A DNA stretch of 53,308 bases. Source: CAYPAV01 sp964408805. Lineage in GTDB: Bacteria; Pseudomonadota; Alphaproteobacteria; UBA8366. Under the pieces are notes generated by a model that saw nothing but the letters and a program-made list of their open reading frames with translations, searched no databases and was not told the DNA's origin. The position numbers were made by a program, and so were the translations under genes. The stretch spans positions 1-53,308 of the forward strand of contig CAYPAV010000026.1 in assembly GCA_964408805.1 (NCBI GenBank), given 5' to 3'. Of the stretch, positions 16,726 to 25,341 are shown piece after piece (within the stretch, counting starts at the first letter, position 1; each line of letters opens with the position of its first letter).

Positions 16726-17973
16726 ATGGGTATGACAATCGCGGAAAAGATTCTCGCGGCCCACGCGGGCGCGGACACGGCCAAGCCGGGGCAGTATCTG
16801 TGGTGCAAGGTGGATGCGACCAGCGGTCATGCGCTCCGCGCCCTGGAAACGCTCGGGGTCGACCGGGTCTGGGACCCCGAGAAGGTGTTCATGGTCGACG
16901 ACCATCAGGCGCCGCCGCCCACCGTCGCGGCCGCCAATCGGGTCAAGGATTTGAGGCGCCTGATCAAGAAGTACGAGATCAAGAATTATTTCGAATATGG
17001 CCGGGGCGGTATCTTGCATCAGGTCTTCGCCGAGCACGGCATGTATGCGCCGGGCGACCTCATCGCGCAGAGCGATTCCCACTCCACCTCCGGCGGGGTG
17101 TTCAACGCCTGCGTCACCAATGCCAATCTCGACGCGGTGCATATTCTCGCCTTCGGCGAGCTTTGGTTCCGGGTTCCGGAATCCGTACGCGTGGTATTGG
17201 GCGGCACGTTGCCCGCCTGGTGCGTCGGCAAGGACGTCATCCTTAAGCTTGCGAGCGAACTCGGCACCGATTACGGCCTCTACAAGTCGGTCGAATATGT
17301 CGGCCCGGTGGCAAGCCAGATGAGCCTCGCCCAACGCTGGACCGTCTGCAACATGGGTGTCGAGGTGGGGGCTAAGTTCTCGATATTCGAGGCCGACGAG
17401 AAGATCGACGAGTTCCTGGCCGGACGTGTGAACCGCCCTTACGAGCATGTCACGGCCGATCCGGACGCTGCCTACGAGACCGAATACGAGTTCGATCTCA
17501 GCGACCTGACGCCGATGGTGGCGCGGCCCGGCGACCCCGGCAACGGCGTTCCCGTCGAAAGCGTGCAGCCCGAGGGCGTCAAGGTCGATCAGGCGTTCCT
17601 CGGCTCCTGCACCAATGCGCGGCTGGAGGATCTCGAGGTCGCAGCACGGATCCTGGACGGCAAGCAGGTCCATCCGGATGTCCGCATGCTGGTCAGCCCG
17701 TCCTCGCAGGAGGTCTTCGGCGACGCGCTCAAGGCCGGATACTTGGAAACCCTGGCCGCAGCGGGCGCGCTTGTCGAGCACTCGACCTGCGGGCCCTGCT
17801 ACGGCGGGCATCTCGGTGTTCTCGGCGAGGGCGAGACCTGCATATCGACCAGCAACCGCAATTTTCCGGGCCGCATGGGGAGTCCGCTCGCCGACGTCTG
17901 GCTGGCCAGTCCGGCCACCGTCGCGGCGTCGGCCATCGCCGGCGAGATCACGGATCCCCGAGAATATCTCTGA
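16726..17973 (+). CDS. Aconitase-type hydratase large subunit, LeuC-like (module B)
   Basis: The 415-aa product has the Fe-S ligands C295 (GSCTNARLED) and C355/C358 (STCGPCYG). It also has GGILHQVFAEHG and DSHSTSGGVF. It is paralogous to the minus-strand LeuC-like protein but clearly divergent. GGGAGATCGTC precedes the ATG. With the LeuD-like product of the next gene, 22 bp downstream, it should form an oxygen-sensitive hydratase. As no leuA, leuB or leuD of normal type is nearby and it is embedded with lyase genes, leucine synthesis is unlikely. Confidence 0.85.
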   Translation: MGMTIAEKILAAHAGADTAKPGQYLWCKVDATSGHALRALETLGVDRVWDPEKVFMVDDHQAPPPTVAAANRVKDLRRLIKKYEIKNYFEYGRGGILHQVFAEHGMYAPGDLIAQSDSHSTSGGVFNACVTNANLDAVHILAFGELWFRVPESVRVVLGGTLPAWCVGKDVILKLASELGTDYGLYKSVEYVGPVASQMSLAQRWTVCNMGVEVGAKFSIFEADEKIDEFLAGRVNRPYEHVTADPDAAYETEYEFDLSDLTPMVARPGDPGNGVPVESVQPEGVKVDQAFLGSCTNARLEDLEVAARILDGKQVHPDVRMLVSPSSQEVFGDALKAGYLETLAAAGALVEHSTCGPCYGGHLGVLGEGETCISTSNRNFPGRMGSPLADVWLASPATVAASAIAGEITDPREYL

Positions 17974-17995
17974 CGGGGCGGAGAGGAGTCACACC

Positions 17996-18529
17996 ATGGA
18001 AACGATACGAACCGGGCGTGTTTGGAAATTCGGCGACCGCATCAGCACCGACCTGATGATGCCGGGCCACCGCGTCCTCGCGAACCCGGATTTGTCGCCT
18101 CGGGAAGCGGCCATGTTCTGCATGGAGGCCAATCGTCCCGGCTGGGCCGAGAACGAGGTGCAACCGGGCGATATCTTGGTCGCCGGAATTAATTTCGGCT
18201 GCGGGTCGAGCCGCAACGGATCGAGTTCGCTGAAGGAACTCGGCCTCGGCGTCGTGCTGGCCGAGTCGGTGTCCCGCATCCATCTCCGGAACGCGGTGAA
18301 CACCGGTCTGCCGACATTGGTGGCACCCGGCATCACCGACTTTGTCGAGGAAGGCCAGACCCTGGAGGTGAACATCGCCACCGGCGAGATCAAGAACCTC
18401 GATACCAGCGCCAGCTTCCAGGCCGAGGCTTGGGAGGAAGGCACGCCGCCCTATGAGATCCTGATGGCGGGCGGTCTCGACAACTATATGTCGGCGAAGC
18501 TGAAGGAACGCGGCCTCGTTTCCGCTTGA
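17996..18529 (+). CDS. Aconitase-type hydratase small subunit, LeuD-like (module B)
   Basis: The 177-aa product begins with G-R-V-W-K-F-G-D-R-I-S-T-D and contains FGCGSSRNGSS and LRNAVNTGLPTLVAPG. It keeps the family's F-G-C-G-S-S-R, but N-G replaces the E-H that follows in isopropylmalate isomerase, pointing to a different substrate side chain. The module A partner at 12052 is more altered still (FGMGSG). GAGAGGAG at 17980-17987 lies about 8 nt before the ATG. It closes the five-gene plus-strand module; the next gene is convergent. Confidence 0.83.
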   Translation: METIRTGRVWKFGDRISTDLMMPGHRVLANPDLSPREAAMFCMEANRPGWAENEVQPGDILVAGINFGCGSSRNGSSSLKELGLGVVLAESVSRIHLRNAVNTGLPTLVAPGITDFVEEGQTLEVNIATGEIKNLDTSASFQAEAWEEGTPPYEILMAGGLDNYMSAKLKERGLVSA

Positions 18530-18692
18530 GGTGTCTCCCCGCGCACATTGGATACGCTCATCGGGGCAGGCCCAGGCCGCGAAGGACAGCGAGATTGCTC
18601 TCCCTCGCCTTGATGTTCTTGCTGAGGTCGTTTCGCCTAAACTGCGTTACCGAGATCGTTGGGTCGGTGTCGACGGCCATGGTTACTGCGGT

Positions 18693-20459
18693 TCATGCCG
18701 CGTCTTCGCGCCCGAGGGCATGGTGGGCGCGGGCCCGGCCGATATGGGCATGGGCGGCGTGCTTGCCCGACGGCTCGCGTTCCAGGAATCTCGCGAAGGC
18801 CACGAGCGCCTCCTCGGGCTGTTCGGCATTGAGATAGGCGAAGCCCAATAGCTCGAGAAACCAAGCCGGATAATACGGGCTCAGACGCATCGCCATCTTC
18901 ATCTTGCGGACGGCTTCCTTCGAGCGCCCTGCGTTGTGGAGAAACATGGCGAGTAGCGCGGTGTTGGTGGCGTGGTTGGGATTGAGGGCGACCGCCTTCT
19001 GGCCGGACACCACGGCGGCTTCGTGTCGTCTCTTGAATAGGTGGATGCCGCCCCGCAGGGCATGAATATCGGGCAGCTCATCGTCCAGGGCGCTTGCTTT
19101 TTCGGCCAGGAATGACGCGCGCTCGAACGACTGATCCGGACGATCGCTCCATCCGTTTTGGGCATCGAACCAGTGGGTCCAGGCGAGCAGCGCATGGGCC
19201 AGGGCGTAGCCCCGATCGGCTTTGACGGCTTCGTTGAACAATTGGCGAGCCCGCGCGTTGTCGATTTTGTTGCGACGGTGAAAGTGTTCGGCCCCCTTGG
19301 CAAAGAGATTCCAGGCTTCCAGGCTGCGCGTGTGTTTGCGGTGGACGCGCATCTGCTCGCCGGCGGTGAGCTTTATTCGCAAGGCGGTGACGATGTGCTC
19401 GGTGATCTCGTCCTGCAGGATGAACAGGTCGGTCATTTTGCGGTCGTACCGCTCGCTCCACAGGTGATTGCCGCTCAAAGCGTCGATGAGCTGGGCATGG
19501 ATCCGCACGGTGTCGCCCGATTTCTGGACACTGCCCTCGAGCACGAAGCGGACACCGAGGTCGGCGGCAACCTTTTGCACCTTCACCGGCTTGCCCTTGT
19601 AGGTAAAAGTCGAATTTCGGGCGATGACGAACAGGCTTGAGACCTGTGACAGGGCGGTGATGATGTTTTCGGTGATGCCGTCGGCGAGATGGTTCTGATC
19701 CGCGCTTTGGCTTAGATTGTCGAAGGGCAGGACGGCAATGGAAGGCTTGTCCGGCAGCGGGAAGGTCATGCGTTCGACCGAAGCCGGCTCCACCGCGGGC
19801 GACCACGGCCGCCAGAGCGCCACACCGCCCACCAACGCCAGGAGGACCACCGTCGCGGCGGCCATCACGGTGGGCTGTTGCCACGCCGCGCGCGCGGTGG
19901 TGTGTTCGCCGATGATCCGACCCGCCGCCTTGGGCGCCAGCATCACCTGGTACACCGGGATCGGCCTTTCGACGTTCTTGACCGATTGCTCGCCCAGGAA
20001 CTCGTAGCCTACCTCCAGCTTGTCGCGAACTTCGTCCAGCACCTTTCGCGAGATGCAAATGCCGCCCGGCTCGGCGAGGCTCTCCAGCCTGGCCGCCACG
20101 TTGACCCCGTCCCCGTATAGTTCGTCGCGGTCGACGATCACGTCACCCAGGTTGACACCGATACGGAACTGCACCCTGCGGTCGTCCGCCAGGCCTTCAT
20201 TCCGGGCAGCGAGGTCGCGCTGGACCTCGGCGGCGCAACTCACGGCAACGACGACACTGGCGAACTCGGCCAGCACGGCGTCGCCGGCATAGTGCAGCAC
20301 GCGTCCACCATGGCCCTCGATGAGGGTCGAGACGGCGTCGAGATACGCGCTGAGGGTCTTGTGCGTTCCTTCCTCGTCCGCGCCGGTCAGCCGGCTGTAT
20401 CCGGCGACGTCGGCGTAGAAGATTGCCGCGAGTTTTCGGTTGAGGCCTTTCTCGGCCAT
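18693..20459 (-). CDS. Class III adenylate/guanylate cyclase with TM, TolB-like and TPR regions
   Basis: The 588-aa protein starts with a class III cyclase domain (residues about 8-170). D17 in FYADVAG and D60 in YAGDAV are the two metal-binding aspartates, followed by ELYGDGVNVAARLE. Residues 196-216 form a single membrane helix. Residues about 235-370 are a TolB/FlgO-like segment (PSIAVLPFDNLS, then DGITENIITALS and LEGSVQ). The rest is TPR-like helical repeats. This domain order is common in rhizobial and rhodospirillal cyclases, where the catalytic domain is cytoplasmic and the C-terminal part is presumably periplasmic. It makes a cyclic nucleotide in response to an unknown signal. It converges on module B and is not obviously part of it. 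Confidence 0.88.
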   Translation of the reverse strand: MAEKGLNRKLAAIFYADVAGYSRLTGADEEGTHKTLSAYLDAVSTLIEGHGGRVLHYAGDAVLAEFASVVVAVSCAAEVQRDLAARNEGLADDRRVQFRIGVNLGDVIVDRDELYGDGVNVAARLESLAEPGGICISRKVLDEVRDKLEVGYEFLGEQSVKNVERPIPVYQVMLAPKAAGRIIGEHTTARAAWQQPTVMAAATVVLLALVGGVALWRPWSPAVEPASVERMTFPLPDKPSIAVLPFDNLSQSADQNHLADGITENIITALSQVSSLFVIARNSTFTYKGKPVKVQKVAADLGVRFVLEGSVQKSGDTVRIHAQLIDALSGNHLWSERYDRKMTDLFILQDEITEHIVTALRIKLTAGEQMRVHRKHTRSLEAWNLFAKGAEHFHRRNKIDNARARQLFNEAVKADRGYALAHALLAWTHWFDAQNGWSDRPDQSFERASFLAEKASALDDELPDIHALRGGIHLFKRRHEAAVVSGQKAVALNPNHATNTALLAMFLHNAGRSKEAVRKMKMAMRLSPYYPAWFLELLGFAYLNAEQPEEALVAFARFLEREPSGKHAAHAHIGRARAHHALGREDAA

Positions 20460-20568
20460 CCGCTCCTCCGATCAAGGCGCGCCAAGTCTATCAACTATTT
20501 CCAAGTAGGGGTAACGGTTCCAACGGCGATACCCGAGAAGATCTTTGGGTGTCGGGCGCATCTCGACG

Positions 20569-21600
20569 TCAGTCGGTTCGATAGTTTCGCTCATCCACGC
20601 CGACACTTCTCGCCGCTTCAACGATCCCGGCCCAGACGCCGTCGCCGATCCGGATCCCGGCTTCCGCCGCCTCTCGCGCCAGGGTGGTCTCTCGTTCGCC
20701 GGGGATCATCACCTTGTCGAAACCGGCGGCGGTCCTCGATCCGCGCACTTCGCCGACGAAGGCCTCGGCGCGGCTTCGGTAGGTCGCCATCGGCTGGAAG
20801 GTATCGGCGCGGAGCAGGATCATCAGCCAATTGTATTCCACGCAATCCCCCAGCATCGCATCGCCCGCCAATTCGGCGATGATCCCGAGCCCGCTGCCCT
20901 TGGGGCCCGCCGCCGGCAGCAAGGCGCCGCCGTCGTAATAGGCCTCGGGGTCGCGGGTCGGTTCGCCGTTGCGGTCGATCGCGGCATCGGGGGGCAGGGT
21001 TTCGCCGTTGGCGCGGGCCACCGCTACCTTGCCCGTCGCCACGGTGGAGATGGCGAAATCGCAGATCACGGGATCCTCCGGCAGGCCCGGCAGGCCGAGC
21101 GTGTAGGGATTGGTGCTCATCACCGGATCGACGCCGCCGAAGGGGACCACATTGCCCCATTGCCGACGGCCGCCGCCGCCGAAGCTGATCGCCAGAAAGC
21201 CCGCCGCCGCCGCCTGTTCGGCATAGGCGCCCATGCGTCCCGAATGTCCGCAATTGACGATCCCGGCGGCCGCCAGGCCCCGCTCGCCCGCCGTCGCGAT
21301 CAAGGCCTCCGTCGCCCGCGCCATGGCGACGATTCCGATGCCGCGCGCGCCGTCCACGTGCAGCAGCCCGTCGCGCACCGGTTCCGCGACAGGGTCCGCC
21401 TTGGGATCGATCACGTCATCGCGGGCTTCCTTCAGATAAAGACCCAGCCGATTGACGCCGTGCGAGGAGACGCCCTTCATTTCCGCGTCGACGAGATGGC
21501 GCGCGACGATATCGGCATTGTCCGGCACGAAACCGCCGGCGGCGAGGCTATCGCGAATCAGCGCGGACAGCGGTTCGGGTTGCAGGGGCTTGGTGGGCAT
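20569..21600 (-). CDS. Malate/L-lactate dehydrogenase family oxidoreductase (Ldh2/YlbC type)
   Basis: The 343-aa product matches the Ldh_2 family (PF02615), NAD(P)-dependent dehydrogenases not related to classical MDH/LDH. Motifs include the conserved SHGVNRL near residues 45-51, NCGHSGRMGAYAEQAA near 116-131, GG...FGGVDPVMSTNPY, and PKGSGLGIIAEL. It is likely to reduce or oxidise a 2-hydroxy/2-keto acid such as malate, ureidoglycolate or sulfolactate; the sequence does not settle which. The gene is divergent from the PhyH dioxygenase gene, with 198 bp between starts. An ATCGGCCGAT palindrome lies at 21733-21742 in that gap. Confidence 0.85.
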   Translation of the reverse strand: MPTKPLQPEPLSALIRDSLAAGGFVPDNADIVARHLVDAEMKGVSSHGVNRLGLYLKEARDDVIDPKADPVAEPVRDGLLHVDGARGIGIVAMARATEALIATAGERGLAAAGIVNCGHSGRMGAYAEQAAAAGFLAISFGGGGRRQWGNVVPFGGVDPVMSTNPYTLGLPGLPEDPVICDFAISTVATGKVAVARANGETLPPDAAIDRNGEPTRDPEAYYDGGALLPAAGPKGSGLGIIAELAGDAMLGDCVEYNWLMILLRADTFQPMATYRSRAEAFVGEVRGSRTAAGFDKVMIPGERETTLAREAAEAGIRIGDGVWAGIVEAARSVGVDERNYRTD

Positions 21601-21798
21601 GGAGTTCTTTCCTTGGGAAATTGCGGCAATGTTGAAGCGCCCGAGGCCAATCGTCGTCGCCCGCTCCAGGCGCCACGTCTTGCTCGGGATAACCGAGGAC
21701 CTAAGCTAATATGAGTCAAGATCGTTCGACAAATCGGCCGATCGGTTATTTTAGGAATGCCAGATGAACCCGGTTCCAGGCCTGCCAGGGGAAGAACA

Positions 21799-22965
21799 AT
21801 GAACGAAGTCGTCAAAAACACCGCGCCGACACGGGCGGAACATGCCGCCGGCATGGCCGAATATATGCGCGAGGGCGAACGCATCGGACGCGAGATCGGC
21901 AATCGCGGGCCGGTCCGTTTCGATGCCGACGGCAAGCTCCATCCGGACATCTTGGCCGCCTACTGGAAACACGGCTATTACGTCTTTGAAGGGGTGGTCG
22001 GACCGGCGGAGCTCGCGGAGCTTCGTGCCGACGCCGCCAACATGATCGAGCGCGCCCCCGTCCGACCGGACGCGGAAGTGGACGCCCAAGGCCGACCGGC
22101 GTTGGGCCTGGACTTCGCCCGTGAATCCTACATCTTTGTGAAACCGTTGTCCGACCCTTGGGGGGGCACCGATGTGCTCGCGGGGCGGCACCCGAGCCAG
22201 ATGGCGCAACCCGCCCCCGACGCGGATGCGCCGGAAGACGCACTCTTCCTGATGCGCGGTATGTGCCAGTCGATGGAATCGGGCTTGCGCCTCTACGGCC
22301 ATCCCGCCCTTCTGGCGATCGCCGAGGCGATCAACGGCGAGGACTTCGTTCCCTATAATGACGCGATCTTCGTCAAGCAGCCGGGTCTCGGCGGCTCGGT
22401 TGCCTGGCACCAGGACGGCGTCACCCATTGGGACTCGCCGAATTGGGACGAGGGAATTCACGGTTTCAATTTTCAGGTCCAGCTTTACCCGAGCACGCCC
22501 GGGAACTGCCTCTGGGTCGTGCCCGGTACCCACAAGGACGGGCATATCGATATCAAGAAGCTGGTCGCGGAAAACGGCGGCAGCGAGCGCTTGCCGGGCG
22601 CGGTGCCGCTGACCTGCGAAGGGGGAGATGCCACCATTGTCAATCGCCAGATGCTGCATGGCTCGTTCGCCAACACCTCGCCGGATCTCCGCATCTCGCT
22701 CACCTTCGGATTCCATCGCCGGGCCTCGGTGATCGGCCAGAAGGGGGCGCTCAGTGTCGAGTCGAATGATACCTACGACGAAGGGCGGATCTTCGACCGC
22801 TCGTCCGTCATTCAGGTCGCGATCGACGCCCGCCGGCAACGCCATCCCGACGAGACGCCCTTTAGATACCGGCCCTTCGCGGATTTGGAAGACGAATACC
22901 GCTTTTCCGAAGAGACCTTCAATCGGGTCATCCGGGATTACAACGTCAAGGATTTGGCCATCTGA
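21799..22965 (+). CDS. Phytanoyl-CoA dioxygenase (PhyH) family protein
   Basis: The 388-aa product is a 2-oxoglutarate/Fe(II) dioxygenase of the PhyH family. It has the metal triad H204-x-D206 in AWHQDG and H287 in MLHGSFAN, with an arginine (about R298) in DLRISL for 2-oxoglutarate. It hydroxylates an organic substrate, which need not be an acyl-CoA. I start at 21799 because GGGGAAG lies about 8 nt upstream and the preceding in-frame residues look non-coding. A truncated amidohydrolase gene follows 32 bp downstream on the same strand, so the original operon has probably lost its 3' part. Confidence 0.85.
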   Translation: MNEVVKNTAPTRAEHAAGMAEYMREGERIGREIGNRGPVRFDADGKLHPDILAAYWKHGYYVFEGVVGPAELAELRADAANMIERAPVRPDAEVDAQGRPALGLDFARESYIFVKPLSDPWGGTDVLAGRHPSQMAQPAPDADAPEDALFLMRGMCQSMESGLRLYGHPALLAIAEAINGEDFVPYNDAIFVKQPGLGGSVAWHQDGVTHWDSPNWDEGIHGFNFQVQLYPSTPGNCLWVVPGTHKDGHIDIKKLVAENGGSERLPGAVPLTCEGGDATIVNRQMLHGSFANTSPDLRISLTFGFHRRASVIGQKGALSVESNDTYDEGRIFDRSSVIQVAIDARRQRHPDETPFRYRPFADLEDEYRFSEETFNRVIRDYNVKDLAI

Positions 22966-22997
22966 GGGCCGAGCCCGCGGAAGCGGAGGAGACGGCT

Positions 22998-23335
22998 ATG
23001 ACGCACCGGGTCATCGACGCGGACGGCCACATCTGCGAGACCAGGGATTTGTGGGAGGACTACGTCCCCCGCGCCTATCGCGACCGCACCATCCGCCTCG
23101 AGCGCGGCGACGACGGTCGCGACTATTCCTGGATCAACGGCGAGATGCAGGGGGTTTCGCACTCCGCCAGGGCCTGCCTTCCCTGGGGCATGGACGACCC
23201 CGACAACCCGCCGACCTGGGACGACATCACGCTGGCCTCGCACGACGGCGCCGCCCGGGTCGCGCTGATGGACGAGGAGGGTGTGGCCCATACCCTGCTG
23301 TTTCCCTCGATTTATCTGCGCTCCGGCGATGGTGT
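22998..23335 (+). pseudogene. 5' part of an amidohydrolase_2 family gene, truncated
   Basis: About 112 residues match the N-terminus of amidohydrolase-2 proteins (metal-binding I-D-A-D-G-H, with D-G-H in place of the usual D-x-H, then LEDEEGV-type E-E-G-V-A-H-T-L-L-F-P-S). Complete members such as the one at 30894 run to about 360-400 residues. Here family similarity ends after L-R-S-G-D near 23330 and a few unrelated residues lead to a stop at 23361-23363. The sequence beyond the break belongs to a cyclase-like gene on the other strand, which is cut at the same point. It is a gene fragment created by deletion or by a join of two contigs. Confidence 0.7.
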
Positions 23336-23994
23336 GCCAGCACCCTGTCGTCGCCATACATGACGAATGTCGTGCTTCCGAAGAGATCGCTCAGCCGTGA
23401 CGCCAGTCCCGAAAATTCCTTCACCGTGACGGCGGCCCCGATCAACCCGATAAACCTACCGTCGCGGCGAAGGGGACGCCGGTAATTGATGAAGGTGGTT
23501 TGGAATTCCGGGTTGTGGATCAAGTCGCCCCAATAGCCCGAAGGGCGGGTTTTGGCCTCTGGCAGGAATTTTCGGTACGCATCTTCCTGTTCAAGACTTG
23601 GAAAATCGAGCGCATATCGGCCGCTCTCTTGCCCGCCACGAACCCGCACCACGCCGCCGGCATCGTTGATGAACACAACGCCACCGATTTGTGGAGATGC
23701 GGCGACCGAGCCCAACAGCAGATCGGCCAACCTTTGCCTGTCTTCCACACCGTAAGCGCCGTCTTCGATCAACCGGGCCAAATACTCGACCTGCCTTTGG
23801 GCCGGGATGAGATGGCCACGGACGCTCTGCGAGACGATCTCCAGGTTCCGAACCACCAGGCGCCCGGCGAGATCTCGCATGATATCGCGGCTCGTCGTCC
23901 ATTGAATGAGCAGGACCAACCCGACGGCCAGAAAGACCAAGAGGCCTACGCTCAACGTCAGGGTCGGTGTGATCCTCAAGCTGCGAAAATTCAT
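23335..23994 (-). pseudogene. N-terminal sensor part of a membrane cyclase/sensor gene, truncated
   Basis: From the ATG at 23994 the frame encodes a membrane helix (about residues 10-33, LTLSVGLLVFLAVGLVLLIQW), then a Cache-like extracellular sensor region (QVEYLARLIEDGAYG, GGVVFINDAGGVVRVRGG, FINYRRPLRRDGRFIGLIGAAVTV). Such segments usually lead to HAMP, cyclase or kinase domains. Family-like sequence stops after M-Y-G-D-D-R-V-L-A-H at about 23338; beyond it the frame is the antisense of the amidohydrolase fragment. The output domain is therefore missing and the protein is not functional as it stands. Confidence 0.65.
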
Positions 23995-24175
23995 CGGTCT
24001 ATTCTCGCTGTGATGCACAGACTTCCATGTTAGTTGATGGACAAAAGAGCCGGGAGTCCGGTTCGATCCTCGGCAATGCGATCCACTTAGGTATTTACGA
24101 TTTGATGCATTGCCAAACGGGCGGCCGATGCCCAATTATTGGCGGTAGGCGTGTAATGGAATTCAGGGGACTGCC

Positions 24176-24484
24176 ATGACGACGGAAATGGACGAGAAGA
24201 CCCGCACGGAACTCGAGGCGGCGGCGTTTCGCACCTTGGTCGAGCATCTTCGCGAAAGGACCGACGTGCAGAACATCGATCTGATGAACCTCTCCGGTTT
24301 CTGCCGCAACTGCCTCTCCAAATGGTACACGGCGGCGGCCGAAGAGAAGGGGCTCGGCATCGACTACGACGAGGCCCGCCAGATCATCTACGGCATGCCG
24401 TATGACGAGTGGAAAGAGAAGTATCAGAGCGAAGCTTCGCCCGAGAAGATGGCCAAGTTCAAAGAAGCCAATCCGGATCATTGA
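24176..24484 (+). CDS. DUF1244 (SMc04008-like) protein
   Basis: The 102-aa product matches the small DUF1244 family of alpha- and gammaproteobacteria. Its core is LMNLSGFCRNCLSKWY (about residues 38-53), with a Cys pair, followed by ARQIIYGMPYDEWK. The family is helical and structurally known, but no function has been established to my knowledge. It is transcribed alone and divergently from the truncated sensor gene, in the middle of a region of damaged genes, yet appears intact. Both flanks (180 bp each) contain nothing I can name. Confidence 0.88.
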   Translation: MTTEMDEKTRTELEAAAFRTLVEHLRERTDVQNIDLMNLSGFCRNCLSKWYTAAAEEKGLGIDYDEARQIIYGMPYDEWKEKYQSEASPEKMAKFKEANPDH

Positions 24485-24646
24485 TTCCCCGAGACGTTTA
24501 TTTTGGCAAATCGGGTTTGATTGAATTCAGTCTCGGCCCCGGGCCAACATGACCCCGATGTGCCTCACCCGCGAGGTCTGCTTATAGTCGCTCTCCAATC
24601 GTGCCAAGAGGCGGTGAAGTCTATCTACACACCATATTGTTTGTGA

Positions 24647-25174
24647 ATTCGTTCCGTCCGAACCTTGATCTGGGTCAACGTCGCCTTTGGCCGTTCCGCC
24701 CTGTTGAAGGAGAATATCACCCGTGCCGGCGTGCCCGACGTAACCAGTGTGTGGGCCCATGAAGTGGGTGGGGCCCGGTTGCTCCTCGGCGTCGCCATCA
24801 AACAGCGCTATGCGGGGCACGCCCGCCAGACGGGTCATGTGGCCAGCATGTGCCACGTGGGCGCCTATGCCGGCAAATATGTGATTATCGTCGATGAAGA
24901 TGTGGATGTGTCCAGCCTCGAGGATTTGACCTGGGCCATGCTCACACGTTCCGACCCGGCATCCTCCATCGACATTATACCGGAGGCCTGGAGCACACCG
25001 TTGGATCCCAGAATTACGCCGGAGGATAAGGCGAAGAAGAATTACCGCAATTCACGTGCCGTCATTGACGCCTGCCGCCCGTTTCATTGGCGGGACGAAT
25101 TTACACCGGTGAACGCCATGAGTCCGGAGCTCGCAAAAAAAGCGCGAAAAAAATGGGGGCACCTGCTCGACTAA
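24647..25174 (+). pseudogene. C-terminal fragment of a UbiD-family decarboxylase
   Basis: About 170 residues match the C-terminal third of UbiD-type (prenyl-FMN) decarboxylases: KYVIIVDEDVDVSSLEDLTWAML followed by RSDPASSIDIIPEAWSTPLD. Full-length members have about 450-500 residues. Upstream, the frame runs into a TGA at 24644-24646 without the R-x(n)-E-x-x-D catalytic and prFMN-binding regions, so the first two thirds are absent. The remaining part (24485-24646) has no family-like sequence in any frame. No convincing start codon or ribosome site exists. It is a decay product. Confidence 0.75.
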
Positions 25175-25341
25175 TCGAAATCTTAGAGGTTTCACAACTA
25201 TAAAGGGGATTATTAAGAAATCGGCCGAAAGGATTATGTATTTAAACAACCCTTTGAATCCCCGTCATCCGCAGCCATTGCGTTGGCATAGACGAAACAA
25301 TTATGAAAATCATGTTTGACAGTCTACGGAAGGCGCGTCGG

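Noticed and set aside
16726..18529. Assignment of the LeuC/LeuD-like genes as leucine biosynthesis leuC and leuD
   Set aside because: There are two divergent copies with altered LeuD loops, embedded with lyases and without leuA or leuB, so the standard symbols would mislead.
21733..21742. The ATCGGCCGAT palindrome as an operator
   Set aside because: A single GC-rich 10-bp palindrome is expected by chance in such DNA; I mention it only in the neighbouring gene entry.
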